Source: a bacterium (GTDB taxonomy: Bacteria > Fidelibacterota > Marinisomatia > Marinisomatales > UBA1611). Taken from it: a stretch of 64,000 bases of DNA. The stretch spans positions 1 through 64,000 of the forward strand of contig SGYO01000003.1 in the NCBI GenBank assembly GCA_004321745.1, given 5' to 3'. Positions 35,626 through 45,389 of this stretch are shown here, in pieces (positions within the stretch are counted from its first letter, which is position 1; every line of letters starts with the position of its first letter). Position numbers and translations under genes: made by a program. The notes beneath the pieces are model-generated. The model made no database searches. It was not told the DNA's origin and worked only from the letters and a program-made list of their open reading frames with translations.

Positions 35626-36670
35626 CCCAATTAAAACTCTTAAATAATTTAAATACTTTATGATTAGCTCTATGGAAAGCATAGCGGTCAATATCTCTTT
35701 TATAAATCCAAGAAAAAGAATTTCCAGTGTTTTTAACATCATCACAATTAATAAAATCCATGACAATTAATTTCATTTTAAAATGAGAGTAAACATGTTC
35801 AACTTCGGATATAATCTTTTTAAAACTTATTATGTATCCATATTTATCAAATATATATTTCTTAAAATCAAAAATATAATTGCTATCTAGAGTTACTTGC
35901 TTCATAGGAATTTCCCAAAGACCATTCAACATTTGGCTATCTCTTTTTTGGATCAAAATCCTATCCTTAAATCTAATTATACCTCCTACAAAAGTACGCA
36001 CAGGGACTTTTTTAATAACTGATTTTTGAGGGTAATTACTTGGGGTCCCACTTTTGTAACCAGCACAAAACGAATTAAGAGGGCACTGTCTACACTTAGG
36101 CAACCTAGGTAAACATATGCAAGCCCCTAGTTCCATAATAGCTTCGTTAAAATCCCCAGTCCTAATTATATCTATATTCTTTGATAAAAAAGATCTTATA
36201 TAATTCAAATTATATTTGCTCAATTTTTTTCTTCTTGTAATTCGAGAAACAACTCTTTTAACATTACCATCAATTGCTAAATAGTTCTTATTAAGAGCAA
36301 TTGAAAGCACAGCTCCGGCAGTGTAGTCACCAACTCCAGGGAGTGACCTGAAATTGTCCCAATCCTCAGGAATTTTTGAACCATAATCATTTACAATTAT
36401 TTTAGCAGCTTTGTGAAAATTTCTACACCTAGAATAATACCCTAGACCTTCCCAAGATTTTAGAATGTTTTCCTCAGATGCCTCTGCTACAGACTTTATG
36501 TTGGGAAATTTTTTCATCCATGAATTGAAATATGGGATAACAGTATCTACCTTAGTTTGTTGTAACATTACCTCTGAAACCCAAATACTATATAAACTTC
36601 TATTTTTACGAAATGGTAGCTCTCTTTTATTTTCATCAAACCAGTCTAATAAAAAAGCTGATAAATGCAT
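35618..36670 (-). CDS. mutY: A/G-specific adenine DNA glycosylase
   Basis: Removes adenine mispaired with 8-oxoguanine. The HhH-GPD core has WVSEVMLQQTKVDTVIPYF, SLPGVGDYTAGAVLSIAL (hairpin-loop region) and the catalytic Asp in AIDGNVKRVVSR. The FeS cluster uses C-x6-C-x2-C-x5-C (CICLPRLPKCRQCPLNSFC). The C-terminal MutT-like domain (GGIIRFKDRILIQKR, LNGLWEIP) is present. Start 36670 (MHLSAFLLDWFDENK) matches E. coli MutY spacing; a start at 36715 would add 15 residues and overlap marR by 34 nt. The length is 350. Confidence 0.94.
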   Translation of the reverse strand: MHLSAFLLDWFDENKRELPFRKNRSLYSIWVSEVMLQQTKVDTVIPYFNSWMKKFPNIKSVAEASEENILKSWEGLGYYSRCRNFHKAAKIIVNDYGSKIPEDWDNFRSLPGVGDYTAGAVLSIALNKNYLAIDGNVKRVVSRITRRKKLSKYNLNYIRSFLSKNIDIIRTGDFNEAIMELGACICLPRLPKCRQCPLNSFCAGYKSGTPSNYPQKSVIKKVPVRTFVGGIIRFKDRILIQKRDSQMLNGLWEIPMKQVTLDSNYIFDFKKYIFDKYGYIISFKKIISEVEHVYSHFKMKLIVMDFINCDDVKNTGNSFSWIYKRDIDRYAFHRANHKVFKLFKSFNWDV

Positions 36671-36681
36671 GGAGTTACTCT

Positions 36682-37104
36682 TTATTTTTTTAGAAATATC
36701 TTTTTCAAAGACCATTGAAATAATGATAAATTTTCTAAAAATAATTCTTTCTCAACCTGATTATTTTTTACAAATATTTGATTACCAATTTTATCTATTT
36801 TTTTTTCAATATCAGCTTGCAACATAACGCCTTTTTGATCAAGAAAAACATTAATTGATCTTTTATCTACTTCACTTTTTTTTCTTGTAACATAATTATT
36901 ACGCTCTAAACGAGCGATAAGTCTGGTTACACTACTATTTTCTAGACCAAGTGCTCTCGCTAATTCGGACATCTCGATCCCGTCATCAGGAATGATAATA
37001 ATAGCTAAAACTTGACTGTAGGATAAATTCTTGGGGACTACCTCTGTTCTGAAAATTCTTTGTAAATCAATAAGAAAAGCAGTAAAAAGTTCACCATGAT
37101 TCAT
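36682..37104 (-). CDS. MarR-family transcriptional regulator
   Basis: 140 residues with a winged helix-turn-helix: LAIIIIPDDGIEMSELARALGLE then NSSVTRLIARLERNNYVTRKKSEVDKRS, which has the MarR recognition helix and the DxR wing motif (EVDKRS). MarR proteins usually repress nearby genes and are released by small ligands or oxidants. It is first in the run marR-mutY-plsC-doxX-pepC-SSS, so autoregulation of this run is plausible. No palindromic operator stands out upstream (37105-37141 is only 37 nt). Confidence 0.85.
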   Translation of the reverse strand: MNHGELFTAFLIDLQRIFRTEVVPKNLSYSQVLAIIIIPDDGIEMSELARALGLENSSVTRLIARLERNNYVTRKKSEVDKRSINVFLDQKGVMLQADIEKKIDKIGNQIFVKNNQVEKELFLENLSLFQWSLKKIFLKK

Positions 37105-37141
37105 AGTTGCATATTACAACTAATTTTCTGTTTATAAAATA

Positions 37142-38344
37142 TTAGTCTTTAGGAAGAGACCAGAGCAGTTTTGCATGATTTACATAAATTGAATCTAACA
37201 TACTTCTTTTTTCTCTTGGTATCATATGACCTACGCTCTGGTAATGATCTAGTTTTATGGGTTCAAAGGCATACCATCGCCCTCTAATAAGTTGTTTTGA
37301 AGGTTGATACTCTACTATTAGATCTGCTCCATTTTGTCCTGTGGTAGGACCTCTCATCGATCTAGAATTAACTATGCCATCATTCTCCCACCAAGTTGAA
37401 TCGGTTGCGCTTCCACTATTGGTAAACACTACTCTAGATCCTATTAGTTTCGCTCTTGAACGTATTAATAAAAAAACATCTTTATCAGGAGTGTGATATC
37501 CAGTCACTCTATTTTTTGAAGTAGCTGAAAAAGTATATGAAAAATAAAATACATTAGGACTAGCATTTAGATAGGTGTTTAACTCTGCAGCTCCGTCTAA
37601 ACTCAAATCCCAAGAACTTATATTTTTTGTAATCCAAGCATTGTGCCGTCTCATCCTTTGAACATATTTTGACCAGGTTTCATCAGTGTTTCTTTTTATA
37701 TCCCACTGACTAAGGTCAAAATCATAAAAATTTGTTCCAACTACCCCCGCAAGACCAGTAAAGTATTGTATGAATGGAAAGGTTTTTGTGACAATATCTG
37801 CTAATGTACTTCCATCATGAGGCGTTGCTATAGATGTAATACTTTTTACCCAACCCCTATTTGAACTACCCAATAATTTAGAATCTTCTTTCAATCCCAA
37901 GCTGTCATCCACATAAAATTCGTTTTCCAGTAGGTATTGAAGCATCCTTGCGGTTTGCCCACCCATACTATGACCAATTAGATGTACTGGGTTATCGCTA
38001 CCCCACTCTCTGTATAAACCTACATATTTTTTATCATGTGGTTTTTGAATTAAACCATATTTTTTTGAGTGACTTAAGCCGTAATCAGCTTGCCCACCTT
38101 TTAATTGGTAATATACTTCTATAGCCCTATCCCAATTTGATGAAATAGGGCCAATAGAAACATTAATAACCTTGTATCCATGACTCTCCAACATTCTTTG
38201 AATATCTTTTTTACCACCCCAATATTTGTAATCTCCCAACTCTTCATTCCCCCAACCAAAAAAACCGTGAATAAGCACTATGGGATTTTTATTTTGAGAG
38301 AATACAACACTAATTAAAAAAATATATAATGAAAAAATTTTCAT
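37142..38344 (-). CDS. Exported lipase (family I.5-like triacylglycerol lipase)
   Basis: Signal peptide (residues 1-17, ending VFSQ), then an alpha/beta hydrolase with NPIVLIHGFFGWG (oxyanion region), KYWGGKKDIQRML and GPISSNWDRAIEVYYQLKGG, all hallmarks of Bacillus/Staphylococcus family I.5 lipases. The nucleophile is Ser126 in GHSMGG. SIATPHDGSTLAD resembles the family's conserved post-nucleophile segment, and DHYQSVG supplies the likely catalytic His. The length is 400. It hydrolyses ester lipids outside the cytoplasm. It abuts the upstream OM-barrel gene (shared boundary at 38344), so the pair is likely co-expressed. Confidence 0.88.
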   Translation of the reverse strand: MKIFSLYIFLISVVFSQNKNPIVLIHGFFGWGNEELGDYKYWGGKKDIQRMLESHGYKVINVSIGPISSNWDRAIEVYYQLKGGQADYGLSHSKKYGLIQKPHDKKYVGLYREWGSDNPVHLIGHSMGGQTARMLQYLLENEFYVDDSLGLKEDSKLLGSSNRGWVKSITSIATPHDGSTLADIVTKTFPFIQYFTGLAGVVGTNFYDFDLSQWDIKRNTDETWSKYVQRMRRHNAWITKNISSWDLSLDGAAELNTYLNASPNVFYFSYTFSATSKNRVTGYHTPDKDVFLLIRSRAKLIGSRVVFTNSGSATDSTWWENDGIVNSRSMRGPTTGQNGADLIVEYQPSKQLIRGRWYAFEPIKLDHYQSVGHMIPREKRSMLDSIYVNHAKLLWSLPKD

Positions 38345-39237
38345 TAAAAATTAATGCTCATATCTAACCCTGAACAAAATCCACCTGTTCCATAAAAGTA
38401 CAAACCGTAACTAATGACTAATTCTTTATTTTTGAATAATACTCCAACCCCGCTTGATCCAAAAATAGTCTGAGATAAATTTTGTTCAGTGTTTTGGCTG
38501 AATTTTCTTGTTGATGTACCCAAGTTTAATGCAATATTTTTTGATATGTAAAAAGTTCCACTTAAAAAATAATCCATAGGAACTAGACTTGTACTAAGCT
38601 TGGTGTCAATTGATAGCTTGAGTGGCAAATGTACTAAGTCTTTGCAAACTCCAATAAGAAAATCCGTTGAATTAATATCATCAATCGATCTATTATAAAA
38701 TAAAAGTATATCATTAACAGTCCATCCAATATCCAAATTATATTTTTTTATTGTCCATACTAATCCAAAAGATGAGTAAATAGATGTAGAAATAATGTCT
38801 TCTAGTTTCGAGATATAAAATTGATTAGAGACTCCGTAATTAAAAGGCAACGTTTTAGATTTTTCATTATAACCAAACCTAAACCAGGTATCGCTTGAAG
38901 TGTAGTTTCCTGTCGCCACCGCATTTTCATCATAACCTTTAAATGTACCATATGAGACATGATTGATTGAAGCGATTATAGATTTAGTGCTCTTACTTAA
39001 TAACATAGAAGCAGACTGAGCTTGAACCCCCGCAGGATAGAATATAAATGATGTCGAAAAAATTTTATTATTTGAAATAACGTTTAAATCAACATCCCTA
39101 CCATTTGGATTGAAAAGCAACTTGCCTCCTCCGGCAAATGAGAGTTCATTAGCGGAAAACCAAACCGATAAACCAGGTCGCGATTGATTAGAATGCAGAC
39201 ATGATAATGAAAGTATTAAGAATAAAATGAATTTCAT
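38344..39237 (-). CDS. Outer-membrane beta-barrel protein, PorV/PorQ-like
   Basis: 297 residues with a short signal peptide (about 1-18) and repeated amphipathic strands ending in an aromatic residue (DMSINF at the C-terminus, as outer-membrane barrels do). SINHVSYGTFKGYDENAVATGNYTSSDTW resembles the PorQ/PorV pattern of FCB bacteria, which act with type IX secretion. That is a moderate-confidence resemblance; the barrel could be another family. It overlaps priA by 4 nt upstream and the lipase gene by 1 nt downstream. A role in displaying or exporting the lipase is a testable inference. Confidence 0.6.
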   Translation of the reverse strand: MKFILFLILSLSCLHSNQSRPGLSVWFSANELSFAGGGKLLFNPNGRDVDLNVISNNKIFSTSFIFYPAGVQAQSASMLLSKSTKSIIASINHVSYGTFKGYDENAVATGNYTSSDTWFRFGYNEKSKTLPFNYGVSNQFYISKLEDIISTSIYSSFGLVWTIKKYNLDIGWTVNDILLFYNRSIDDINSTDFLIGVCKDLVHLPLKLSIDTKLSTSLVPMDYFLSGTFYISKNIALNLGTSTRKFSQNTEQNLSQTIFGSSGVGVLFKNKELVISYGLYFYGTGGFCSGLDMSINF

Positions 39238-41465
39238 ATCATTGAGATAGGATCAATATGAATATTGATTTTATTTGAACCTGTTATTTGATTTTTATGC
39301 TCAATAAAGTTTTTACTTATGAAAGAGTGTAATTTTTCACTATTTGAATCATACTTTTTTATGGATTTCAAAATAATTTGAAATCGGTATTTATTATTTA
39401 CTTTCTCCTTAAAACATGGAGCGGGGCCAAGGATTTCAAGGCCTTTATATGTACCAAAAAAATTATTTCTAACCCTATTAGACAAAGAAAATACAGATTT
39501 TAAATTAGAACCTAAAAATTCAATTTTTGAAACCCAACTATAAGGAGGATAATTCAGTGTGTTTCTGTCAGTTAACATATTATTATAATAATCTTTTAGA
39601 TTTAATTTAGATGCTGCATTAATTACAAGATTTTCTTTATCATAAGTCTGAATTACAACCTCTCCTCGTTTCTTCCCCCTTCCTGACCTGCCAGCTGCTT
39701 GATAGATTAATTGAAATGTTCTCTCACTAGATCTGAAATCGGGTAAATGCAATCCTAAGTCAGCATTAATAATGCCAACTAAAGTTATTTCTGGAAAATC
39801 TAAACCCTTTGCTATCATTTGAGTCCCTAAAAGGATATCTATTTCACCATCGTGAAATTTTTGTAAAACCTTAATAGTTGAAGAGCTGTTTTTCGAACTA
39901 TCATGATCTATCCTAGCAACCCTTGCATTGGGGAAAGTTTTTTGTATTAACTCTTCAACTTTTTGCGTTCCAGTCCCCATATATGAAAAGTTTTGACTGA
40001 AGCATTCACCGCAATTTTCTAAATTTTTAAAACTGATAAAACTACATATATGACATTTAAAATTATTATCATATTTATGGAATGTTAATGGCGTCTTGCA
40101 AGCTAGACACATTACTACAGTACCACAATCAGAGCACTTTACTGTAGGAGAAAATCCTCTTCGATTCTGGATAAGCAAAACTTGCTCATTGTCACTTAAC
40201 CTTTTTTCAATTTTCTCTTGCAATAAGCCTGAAATAATAATGTTAAACTTTCCAGATTCTTTACTTTCATCAATTAAATCTACTACTCGAACTTTTGGAT
40301 ATAGAGCATCTCCATACCTTTTTGATAATGTCAAATAGTTATATTTTTTAAGCTTATAATTATAGAATGTTTCCAAGCTAGGGGTGGCACTAGACAAAAC
40401 AACAGTGCATTTTTCTATTTTAGATCTCATTATAGCAACATCTCTAGCATGATAACGAGGAGATGGTGAATCTTGCTTGTATGAACTATCATGTTCTTCA
40501 TCGACAATGATCAGCCCTAAGTTTTTAACTGGTGAAAAAATAGCACTTCTGGCTCCAATTACGATTTTACATGTTCCATCATTTATATCCCTCCAAGTTT
40601 TTGCGCGCTGAGATTTAGATAATTGTGAGTGCCATAAGGCCATGTCATCCCCAAAAACCTGTTTAAAACGTCCAGCAATTTGAGATGTAAGTGAAATTTC
40701 GGGAATGAGAACAATAGAACACTTACCAAGTTTTTTAACAGTTTTTATGATTTCAATGAAAATTTCAGTCTTACCACTTCCCGTAACACCATGTAATAGG
40801 TTTGGGCTATATAACCCTGATTTAATTGCAGTCTTTAGACTTTCAATGACTACAAGTTGTTCTTTATTGTATAATATATTTTTTTTTAAAGATTTAAATG
40901 AAGTTTCTCCAATCGCTTTATCTTGATTTCTTCTTTCAAGCTCAACTAAACCTTTTTTTTCAAGTGCTTTGCATATTGATATGGGGTTTGAGCTAATTGC
41001 TTTAAATCTAGAAACTTTTATGTATTCTAATGGAGCTTGTCTAATGGCTTCAAAAACTGAATTTTGCTTAGGAGATAACTTTTCATAAGTATTTTTAGCC
41101 TTATGTCTAGCTACATACCTTACGAACCAAGATCGCCTAGGACTGTAATTGCTTGAAAGTGAAAAAGGTAATACAGTATTATACGCTAATCCAATCGGAG
41201 TAACATAATAATGGCTTATCCAATTAACTAGCTTCCAAAGTTCGTTGGATAATACTGGCGTGTTATCGTCAACGTCAATGATTGATTTTAAGTTGCCAGC
41301 AAACGAACTTTCTTCAATTAATGAGACAATGATACCGCTAACTTTTCTTGCCCCAAATGGAACTTTGACTCTTGATCCAACTAATAAGGAATTTTTTAAA
41401 TTCTCAGGAATTGAGTATGTAAAATTTTGGAATGAAGATATTGGAAGCGATACCTCAGCAAACAT
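39234..41465 (-). CDS. priA: Primosomal replication restart helicase PriA
   Basis: Superfamily 2 3'-5' DNA helicase that reloads the replisome at stalled forks. At 743 residues it has the N-terminal 3'-DNA-binding domain (FAEVSLPISSFQNFTYSIP), Walker A GVTGSGKTEIF near residue 225, Walker B IIVDEEHDSSYKQDSPSPRYHARD, and eight zinc Cys in two groups (CSDCGTVVMCLACKTPL and CHICSF, CGECF). Motif V/VI GTQMIAKGLDFPEITL and QAAGRSGRGKKRGEV complete it. The start is at the canonical N-terminus. First of a three-gene run with the OM barrel and lipase. Confidence 0.96.
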   Translation of the reverse strand: MFAEVSLPISSFQNFTYSIPENLKNSLLVGSRVKVPFGARKVSGIIVSLIEESSFAGNLKSIIDVDDNTPVLSNELWKLVNWISHYYVTPIGLAYNTVLPFSLSSNYSPRRSWFVRYVARHKAKNTYEKLSPKQNSVFEAIRQAPLEYIKVSRFKAISSNPISICKALEKKGLVELERRNQDKAIGETSFKSLKKNILYNKEQLVVIESLKTAIKSGLYSPNLLHGVTGSGKTEIFIEIIKTVKKLGKCSIVLIPEISLTSQIAGRFKQVFGDDMALWHSQLSKSQRAKTWRDINDGTCKIVIGARSAIFSPVKNLGLIIVDEEHDSSYKQDSPSPRYHARDVAIMRSKIEKCTVVLSSATPSLETFYNYKLKKYNYLTLSKRYGDALYPKVRVVDLIDESKESGKFNIIISGLLQEKIEKRLSDNEQVLLIQNRRGFSPTVKCSDCGTVVMCLACKTPLTFHKYDNNFKCHICSFISFKNLENCGECFSQNFSYMGTGTQKVEELIQKTFPNARVARIDHDSSKNSSSTIKVLQKFHDGEIDILLGTQMIAKGLDFPEITLVGIINADLGLHLPDFRSSERTFQLIYQAAGRSGRGKKRGEVVIQTYDKENLVINAASKLNLKDYYNNMLTDRNTLNYPPYSWVSKIEFLGSNLKSVFSLSNRVRNNFFGTYKGLEILGPAPCFKEKVNNKYRFQIILKSIKKYDSNSEKLHSFISKNFIEHKNQITGSNKINIHIDPISMI

Positions 41466-41482
41466 TATAAATTAATAAGGAA

Positions 41483-41926
41483 CTAACCCTTTATGACATA
41501 TAACTTGACATCAGATGCAATATCCTTTGCAATTTTAACTTTTGCATGATAAATACCTAAAGCTTTGATTGGTTCATCAATAATTATCTGGTTTTTATCA
41601 AGGTCAAACCCTTTAGATGTTAGCTCTTTGTGTAAATCTAGGTTAGTAATTGAACCAAACATTTTTTCTTCTTCTCCAACGTTAACTTCAATAGTTATTT
41701 CAACATTGCTAAGTTTTTTAGCTAACTTTTGCAAAGAAATATTTTCACGTTCAAGCTTAACATTCGCTACTTTTTTTCTCTCACTCGCAACAGCAATATT
41801 TTTATTTGATGCTCTTAACGCCAAACCTTGAGGTATTAATCTATTTCTAGCAAAACCAGGTTTTACGATAACAATGTCTCCAGCGAGACCTAAATTTTCA
41901 ACATCGTTTAGTAAAATAACTTTCAT
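41483..41926 (-). CDS. rplI: 50S ribosomal protein L9
   Basis: 147 residues. The N-terminal domain carries the L9 signature (MKVILLNDVENLGLAGDIVIVKPGFARNRLIPQGLALRA), then the long connecting helix, and a C-terminal domain beginning EEKMFGSITNLDLHKEL. A GGAGATTATATC site precedes the ATG. It follows rpsR in the standard rpsF-rpsR-rplI order, with the priA gene 17 nt after it. Confidence 0.97.
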   Translation of the reverse strand: MKVILLNDVENLGLAGDIVIVKPGFARNRLIPQGLALRASNKNIAVASERKKVANVKLERENISLQKLAKKLSNVEITIEVNVGEEEKMFGSITNLDLHKELTSKGFDLDKNQIIIDEPIKALGIYHAKVKIAKDIASDVKLYVIKG

Positions 41927-41944
41927 GATATAATCTCCATACTA

Positions 41945-42172
41945 TTATTCAGAACCACTATCAACAAAAGGCATTAAGCCTATAGTTCTAGCTCGTTTTA
42001 TAGCACCAACAACTTTACGATGCATTTTAGCACTAGTCCCAGTAACTCTTCTAGGCATAATTTTACCATTATCATTGGTAAACCTCTTCAACAATTTTAC
42101 ATCCTTATAATCTACTGTTGAAATATTGTTTTCTTTAAAGAAACAATATTTTCTTCTTGTTTGAAAAGCCAT
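41945..42172 (-). CDS. rpsR: 30S ribosomal protein S18
   Basis: 75 residues with the S18 core: [25 protein letters not shown], then [21 protein letters not shown]. Only one N-terminal Cys (YCFF) is seen, so it is a zinc-independent type. The start codon overlaps the rpsF stop by one base, as expected for tightly coupled S6 and S18, which bind the ribosome as a heterodimer. Confidence 0.97.
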   Translation of the reverse strand: MAFQTRRKYCFFKENNISTVDYKDVKLLKRFTNDNGKIMPRRVTGTSAKMHRKVVGAIKRARTIGLMPFVDSGSE

Positions 42173-42606
42173 TATTCTACCTCCTTATCTTCTTCGACAA
42201 TTTCTTTTTCTAATTGTCCTTTATTTTCTTCTGCTAGTTCTTCTGCTAGTTCTTCTGATTTTTTTTCAGAGTTATTTTCAGTTTTTTCATCATCAAAATC
42301 TTTGACAACATCAGGTTTTTCTTCTAACCTGACAATCATATGTCTAATCACCAAACCACTGAGCTTTAACCATGAATCAAATTCATTTAGCTTGTTATTG
42401 TCTCCACCTTCGTAATGTAACAGAATGTAATTTCCATAGGAGTTCCCTTTTATGGGATATGCTAGTTTTTTCTTACCCCAAACAACATGATTTATTATTT
42501 TTGAATCAGTATTTTCTAACCTACTACTAATATCTTTCATGATTTGGTCAATTTTTTTTCGTTCTACATTTGAGTTAACAATGTATATTAGTTCATAATA
42601 ACGCAT
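42172..42606 (-). CDS. rpsF: 30S ribosomal protein S6, with long acidic C-terminal tail
   Basis: The S6 domain covers residues 1 to about 98 ([20 protein letters not shown], then [24 protein letters not shown]). It is followed by about 45 residues of Glu/Asp/Lys, including [10 protein letters not shown] encoded by 12-bp tandem repeats (42226-42258). Total length 144, longer than the usual 95-135. A GGGAGATT site precedes the start. S6 pairs with S18 on the platform. Tail glutamates recall the RimK-added tail of E. coli S6, but here they are gene-encoded. Confidence 0.95.
   Translation of the reverse strand: MRYYELIYIVNSNVERKKIDQIMKDISSRLENTDSKIINHVVWGKKKLAYPIKGNSYGNYILLHYEGGDNNKLNEFDSWLKLSGLVIRHMIVRLEEKPDVVKDFDDEKTENNSEKKSEELAEELAEENKGQLEKEIVEEDKEVE
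42226..42258. repeat. 12-bp direct tandem repeat inside rpsF
   Basis: TTCTTCTGCTAG occurs twice back-to-back (42226-42237, 42238-42249) and a partial third copy begins TTCTTCTGA (42250-42258). It encodes the EELA units of the S6 acidic tail, and it is a place where slippage could change tail length in steps of four residues. Confidence 0.8.
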
Positions 42607-42622
42607 ATAATCTCCCTAGATT

Positions 42623-44806
42623 CTATTTAATCAATGGTGCAATTACCAAAGACACCACTGACATAAGTTTTATTAAAATATTTAATGATGGACCAGAAGT
42701 GTCCTTAAATGGATCTCCGACAGTATCACCGACAACAGAGGCTTTATGAGCCTCGGATCCTTTAACTAATTTTTGACCATCTATTGTAATGCCTTCCTCA
42801 ATCATTTTCTTTGCATTATCCCAGGCTCCTCCTGAATTTGATTGAAAAATAGCCATCAATACGCCAGTTACTGTTACTCCTGCAAGCAATCCTCCTAATA
42901 TTTCAGGACCTTGATTGCTACCAAACAATTTTGGTAAAAATCCCACAATAACAGGCATTGATACTGCTAAAAGGCCTGGTAAAATCATTTCTCTAATGGC
43001 AGACTCAGTAGAAATTTCAACGCATTTCCCATGCTCTGCCTTTCCCATAGCATCATTGTAGGCTTTCTTATCATCTTCATTCCAATCTTCTCGGTTTTTA
43101 AGATTCATTATCTCTAGTGCTTTTTTCAACTCAGGAATTTCCTTGAACTGTCTTCTCACTTCTTCAATCATTGACATTGCAGCTCTACCTACAGCTCCCA
43201 TCGCCATTGAAGAGAAAAGAAAAGGTAACATACCACCAATAAACAAACCTGCCATTACCATGGGATCAGAAATATTTATAATATCAATACCACTTTTAAC
43301 TTTAAAAGCAGCGAATAACGCTAAAGCAGTTAAAGCTGCAGAACCTATAGCAAAACCCTTACCAATTGCAGCAGTAGTATTACCTACAGCATCAAGCTTA
43401 TCTGTTCTCTCTCTAACCTCTTTGGGTAATTCAGCCATCTCTGCAATCCCGCCTGCATTATCTGAAATTGGTCCATATGCATCGACAGCCAGTTGAATCC
43501 CAGTATTTGCAAGCATTCCAAGAGCTGCCATAGCTATTCCATAAAGACCTGCAAAATAGTATGCACCCATAATGCTACCTGAAATTATCATAATTGGAAC
43601 TGCAGTAGATTCCATACCAACACCCAGACCTGCAATAATGTTAGTAGCTGGTCCGGTCATGGATTGCTTAGAAATAGACTCAACTGGTTTTGTACCAGTT
43701 CCAGTGTAATATTCGGTTATTTTACCAATTCCAAGCCCGCCAAACAGGCCTATGACTGTGGCATAAAATACACCTATACTATCATAAGTTGCCCCAGAAC
43801 CCTGCTGAGCAACAAATTTTTCTGGTAAAAAGTAAGTTATTAAAATATATATTACCGCAACCATTATTAGCCCGCTACCAAACTCTCCTTTATTTAATGC
43901 TTTCTGAGGGTCCCCGCCTTCCTTGACTGAAACTAAAAAGGTACCACCTATTGATACGACTATACCTGATGCTGCGATTAGAAGTGGAAGCAGGACAAAA
44001 TTGAAATCAAACCCAGCATCGTAAGCATAAAGAGTTGAACCTAAGACCATAGATCCAATTATTGAGCCTACATAGGATTCAAATAAATCTGCTCCCATGC
44101 CAGCCACATCTCCAACATTATCTCCAACATTATCAGCTATAGTAGCAGGGTTAAGAGGATGATCCTCAGGAATACCAGACTCTACCTTACCCACTAAATC
44201 TGCTCCAACATCAGCAGCTTTTGTATAAATACCTCCCCCAACTCTTGCAAAAAGCGCAATAGAAGAAGCTCCTAAAGAAAATCCAGATAAAACATTTAAT
44301 ATTATTGAAATGTCATTGTTAAAAATTTCCATTTTCCCATAAACATAAAAAAGAATTCCTAAGCCTAGAACGCCTAAACCAACAACACTTAAACCCATTA
44401 CAGCTCCGCCGCTAAATGCTACATTTAAAGCTTTAGCCAAGCTTGTTTCTGCAGCATGAGTGGTACGATTGTTTGCCTTTGTTGCTACTTTCATACCTAG
44501 GAATCCTGCAAAACCAGAAGCTACGGCGCCGATAATGAATGAAAGAGCTATAAATGCGCTTGAATCTGCTCTCCCAGAATTTGCATAACCAAGGACGAGA
44601 GCTACAACGACAACAAAAACACCTAGTATTCGATACTCAGCACGAAGAAAGGCCATTGCTCCATCTGCAATGCTAGCACCAATAGTTTTCATACGCTGAT
44701 TACCCTCGTTTTGCCTGTTTATCCATGAGGCCTTCCAAAAAGCAAAGGCCATTGCAAGAATACCAGATAAAATCACTAGTAAAACAAAGTTATTTTCATT
44801 TTGCAT
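42623..44806 (-). CDS. hppA: Membrane-bound pyrophosphatase, K+-dependent type (H+ or Na+ pump)
   Basis: Pumps ions across the inner membrane using PPi hydrolysis. 727 residues with about 16 TM helices. Active-site blocks: [46 protein letters not shown] and the C-terminal [17 protein letters not shown]. In the K+-selectivity region the protein reads [13 protein letters not shown]. Ala after GNTTA is the mark of K+-dependent enzymes, while K+-independent ones have Lys there. Family data link K+-dependence to either Na+ or H+ pumping, so the ion cannot be fixed here. It stands between rpsF and pth. Confidence 0.96.
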   Translation of the reverse strand: MQNENNFVLLVILSGILAMAFAFWKASWINRQNEGNQRMKTIGASIADGAMAFLRAEYRILGVFVVVVALVLGYANSGRADSSAFIALSFIIGAVASGFAGFLGMKVATKANNRTTHAAETSLAKALNVAFSGGAVMGLSVVGLGVLGLGILFYVYGKMEIFNNDISIILNVLSGFSLGASSIALFARVGGGIYTKAADVGADLVGKVESGIPEDHPLNPATIADNVGDNVGDVAGMGADLFESYVGSIIGSMVLGSTLYAYDAGFDFNFVLLPLLIAASGIVVSIGGTFLVSVKEGGDPQKALNKGEFGSGLIMVAVIYILITYFLPEKFVAQQGSGATYDSIGVFYATVIGLFGGLGIGKITEYYTGTGTKPVESISKQSMTGPATNIIAGLGVGMESTAVPIMIISGSIMGAYYFAGLYGIAMAALGMLANTGIQLAVDAYGPISDNAGGIAEMAELPKEVRERTDKLDAVGNTTAAIGKGFAIGSAALTALALFAAFKVKSGIDIINISDPMVMAGLFIGGMLPFLFSSMAMGAVGRAAMSMIEEVRRQFKEIPELKKALEIMNLKNREDWNEDDKKAYNDAMGKAEHGKCVEISTESAIREMILPGLLAVSMPVIVGFLPKLFGSNQGPEILGGLLAGVTVTGVLMAIFQSNSGGAWDNAKKMIEEGITIDGQKLVKGSEAHKASVVGDTVGDPFKDTSGPSLNILIKLMSVVSLVIAPLIK

Positions 44807-44826
44807 TATTTTTTAGATCTCCATTT

Positions 44827-45381
44827 CTATGAGTTATAAATATTCATTGTTCTATCTATTCCATTAAAAACCACACTATCTAAAGCATCTGCTGCATTTT
44901 TTACAGTTTCACGAGCAAGGGTTTTATCATCATCCTTTTTGAATGGTTTCAATACATATTTTTCTGCTGGACGCATTTTTTCACTAGTGCCAATACCAAA
45001 TCTAAGCCTAGGAATGTTGTATGTGTTTGATACGTAAATGATATTATGTAAGCCTCGATGAGAACCATCACCGCCTTTTGGTTTTATACGTATTTTACCA
45101 AGAGGTAAATCTACATCATCTAAAACGACACAAATCTGTTCAGGCAGGATATTTTTTGATTCGATTAGTTGTGAAACTACATTGCCACTTCTATTCATAC
45201 CTGTGCTCGGCTTAACAAGGTGGAAATTATCTGACTTTGATGCAATAACATAATCACCGCCCCCTGGACTAAAAGAAATTTTATGTCTTGTTGCCATCTC
45301 GTCCATTATCCAAAATCCTGCATTATGCTTTGTTTCTTCATACATCTCACCAACATTTCCTAAACCTATAAATACAATCAA
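44827..45381 (-). CDS. pth: Peptidyl-tRNA hydrolase
   Basis: 184 residues. Releases peptides from drop-off peptidyl-tRNA. N-terminal IVFIGLGNVGEMYEETKHNAGFWIMDEMA carries the catalytic His region (HNAGF), KPSTGMNRSGNVV follows, then the loop VVLDDVDLPLGKIRIKPKGGDGSHRGLHNI with the key Asp and His. The order hppA-pth-rplY-prs puts it next to L25 and PRPP synthase, as in many bacteria. Confidence 0.95.
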   Translation of the reverse strand: MIVFIGLGNVGEMYEETKHNAGFWIMDEMATRHKISFSPGGGDYVIASKSDNFHLVKPSTGMNRSGNVVSQLIESKNILPEQICVVLDDVDLPLGKIRIKPKGGDGSHRGLHNIIYVSNTYNIPRLRFGIGTSEKMRPAEKYVLKPFKKDDDKTLARETVKNAADALDSVVFNGIDRTMNIYNS

Positions 45382-45389
45382 AACTAGAT

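Noticed and set aside
35625-35766. Longer N-terminus of the PlsC-like protein
   Set aside because: It would overlap mutY by about 150 nt and adds 47 residues that do not resemble acyltransferases.
43143-43496. Plus-strand reading frame of 117 codons inside hppA
   Set aside because: Opposite-strand shadow of a conserved pyrophosphatase; composition simply reflects Ala/Gly-rich TM codons.
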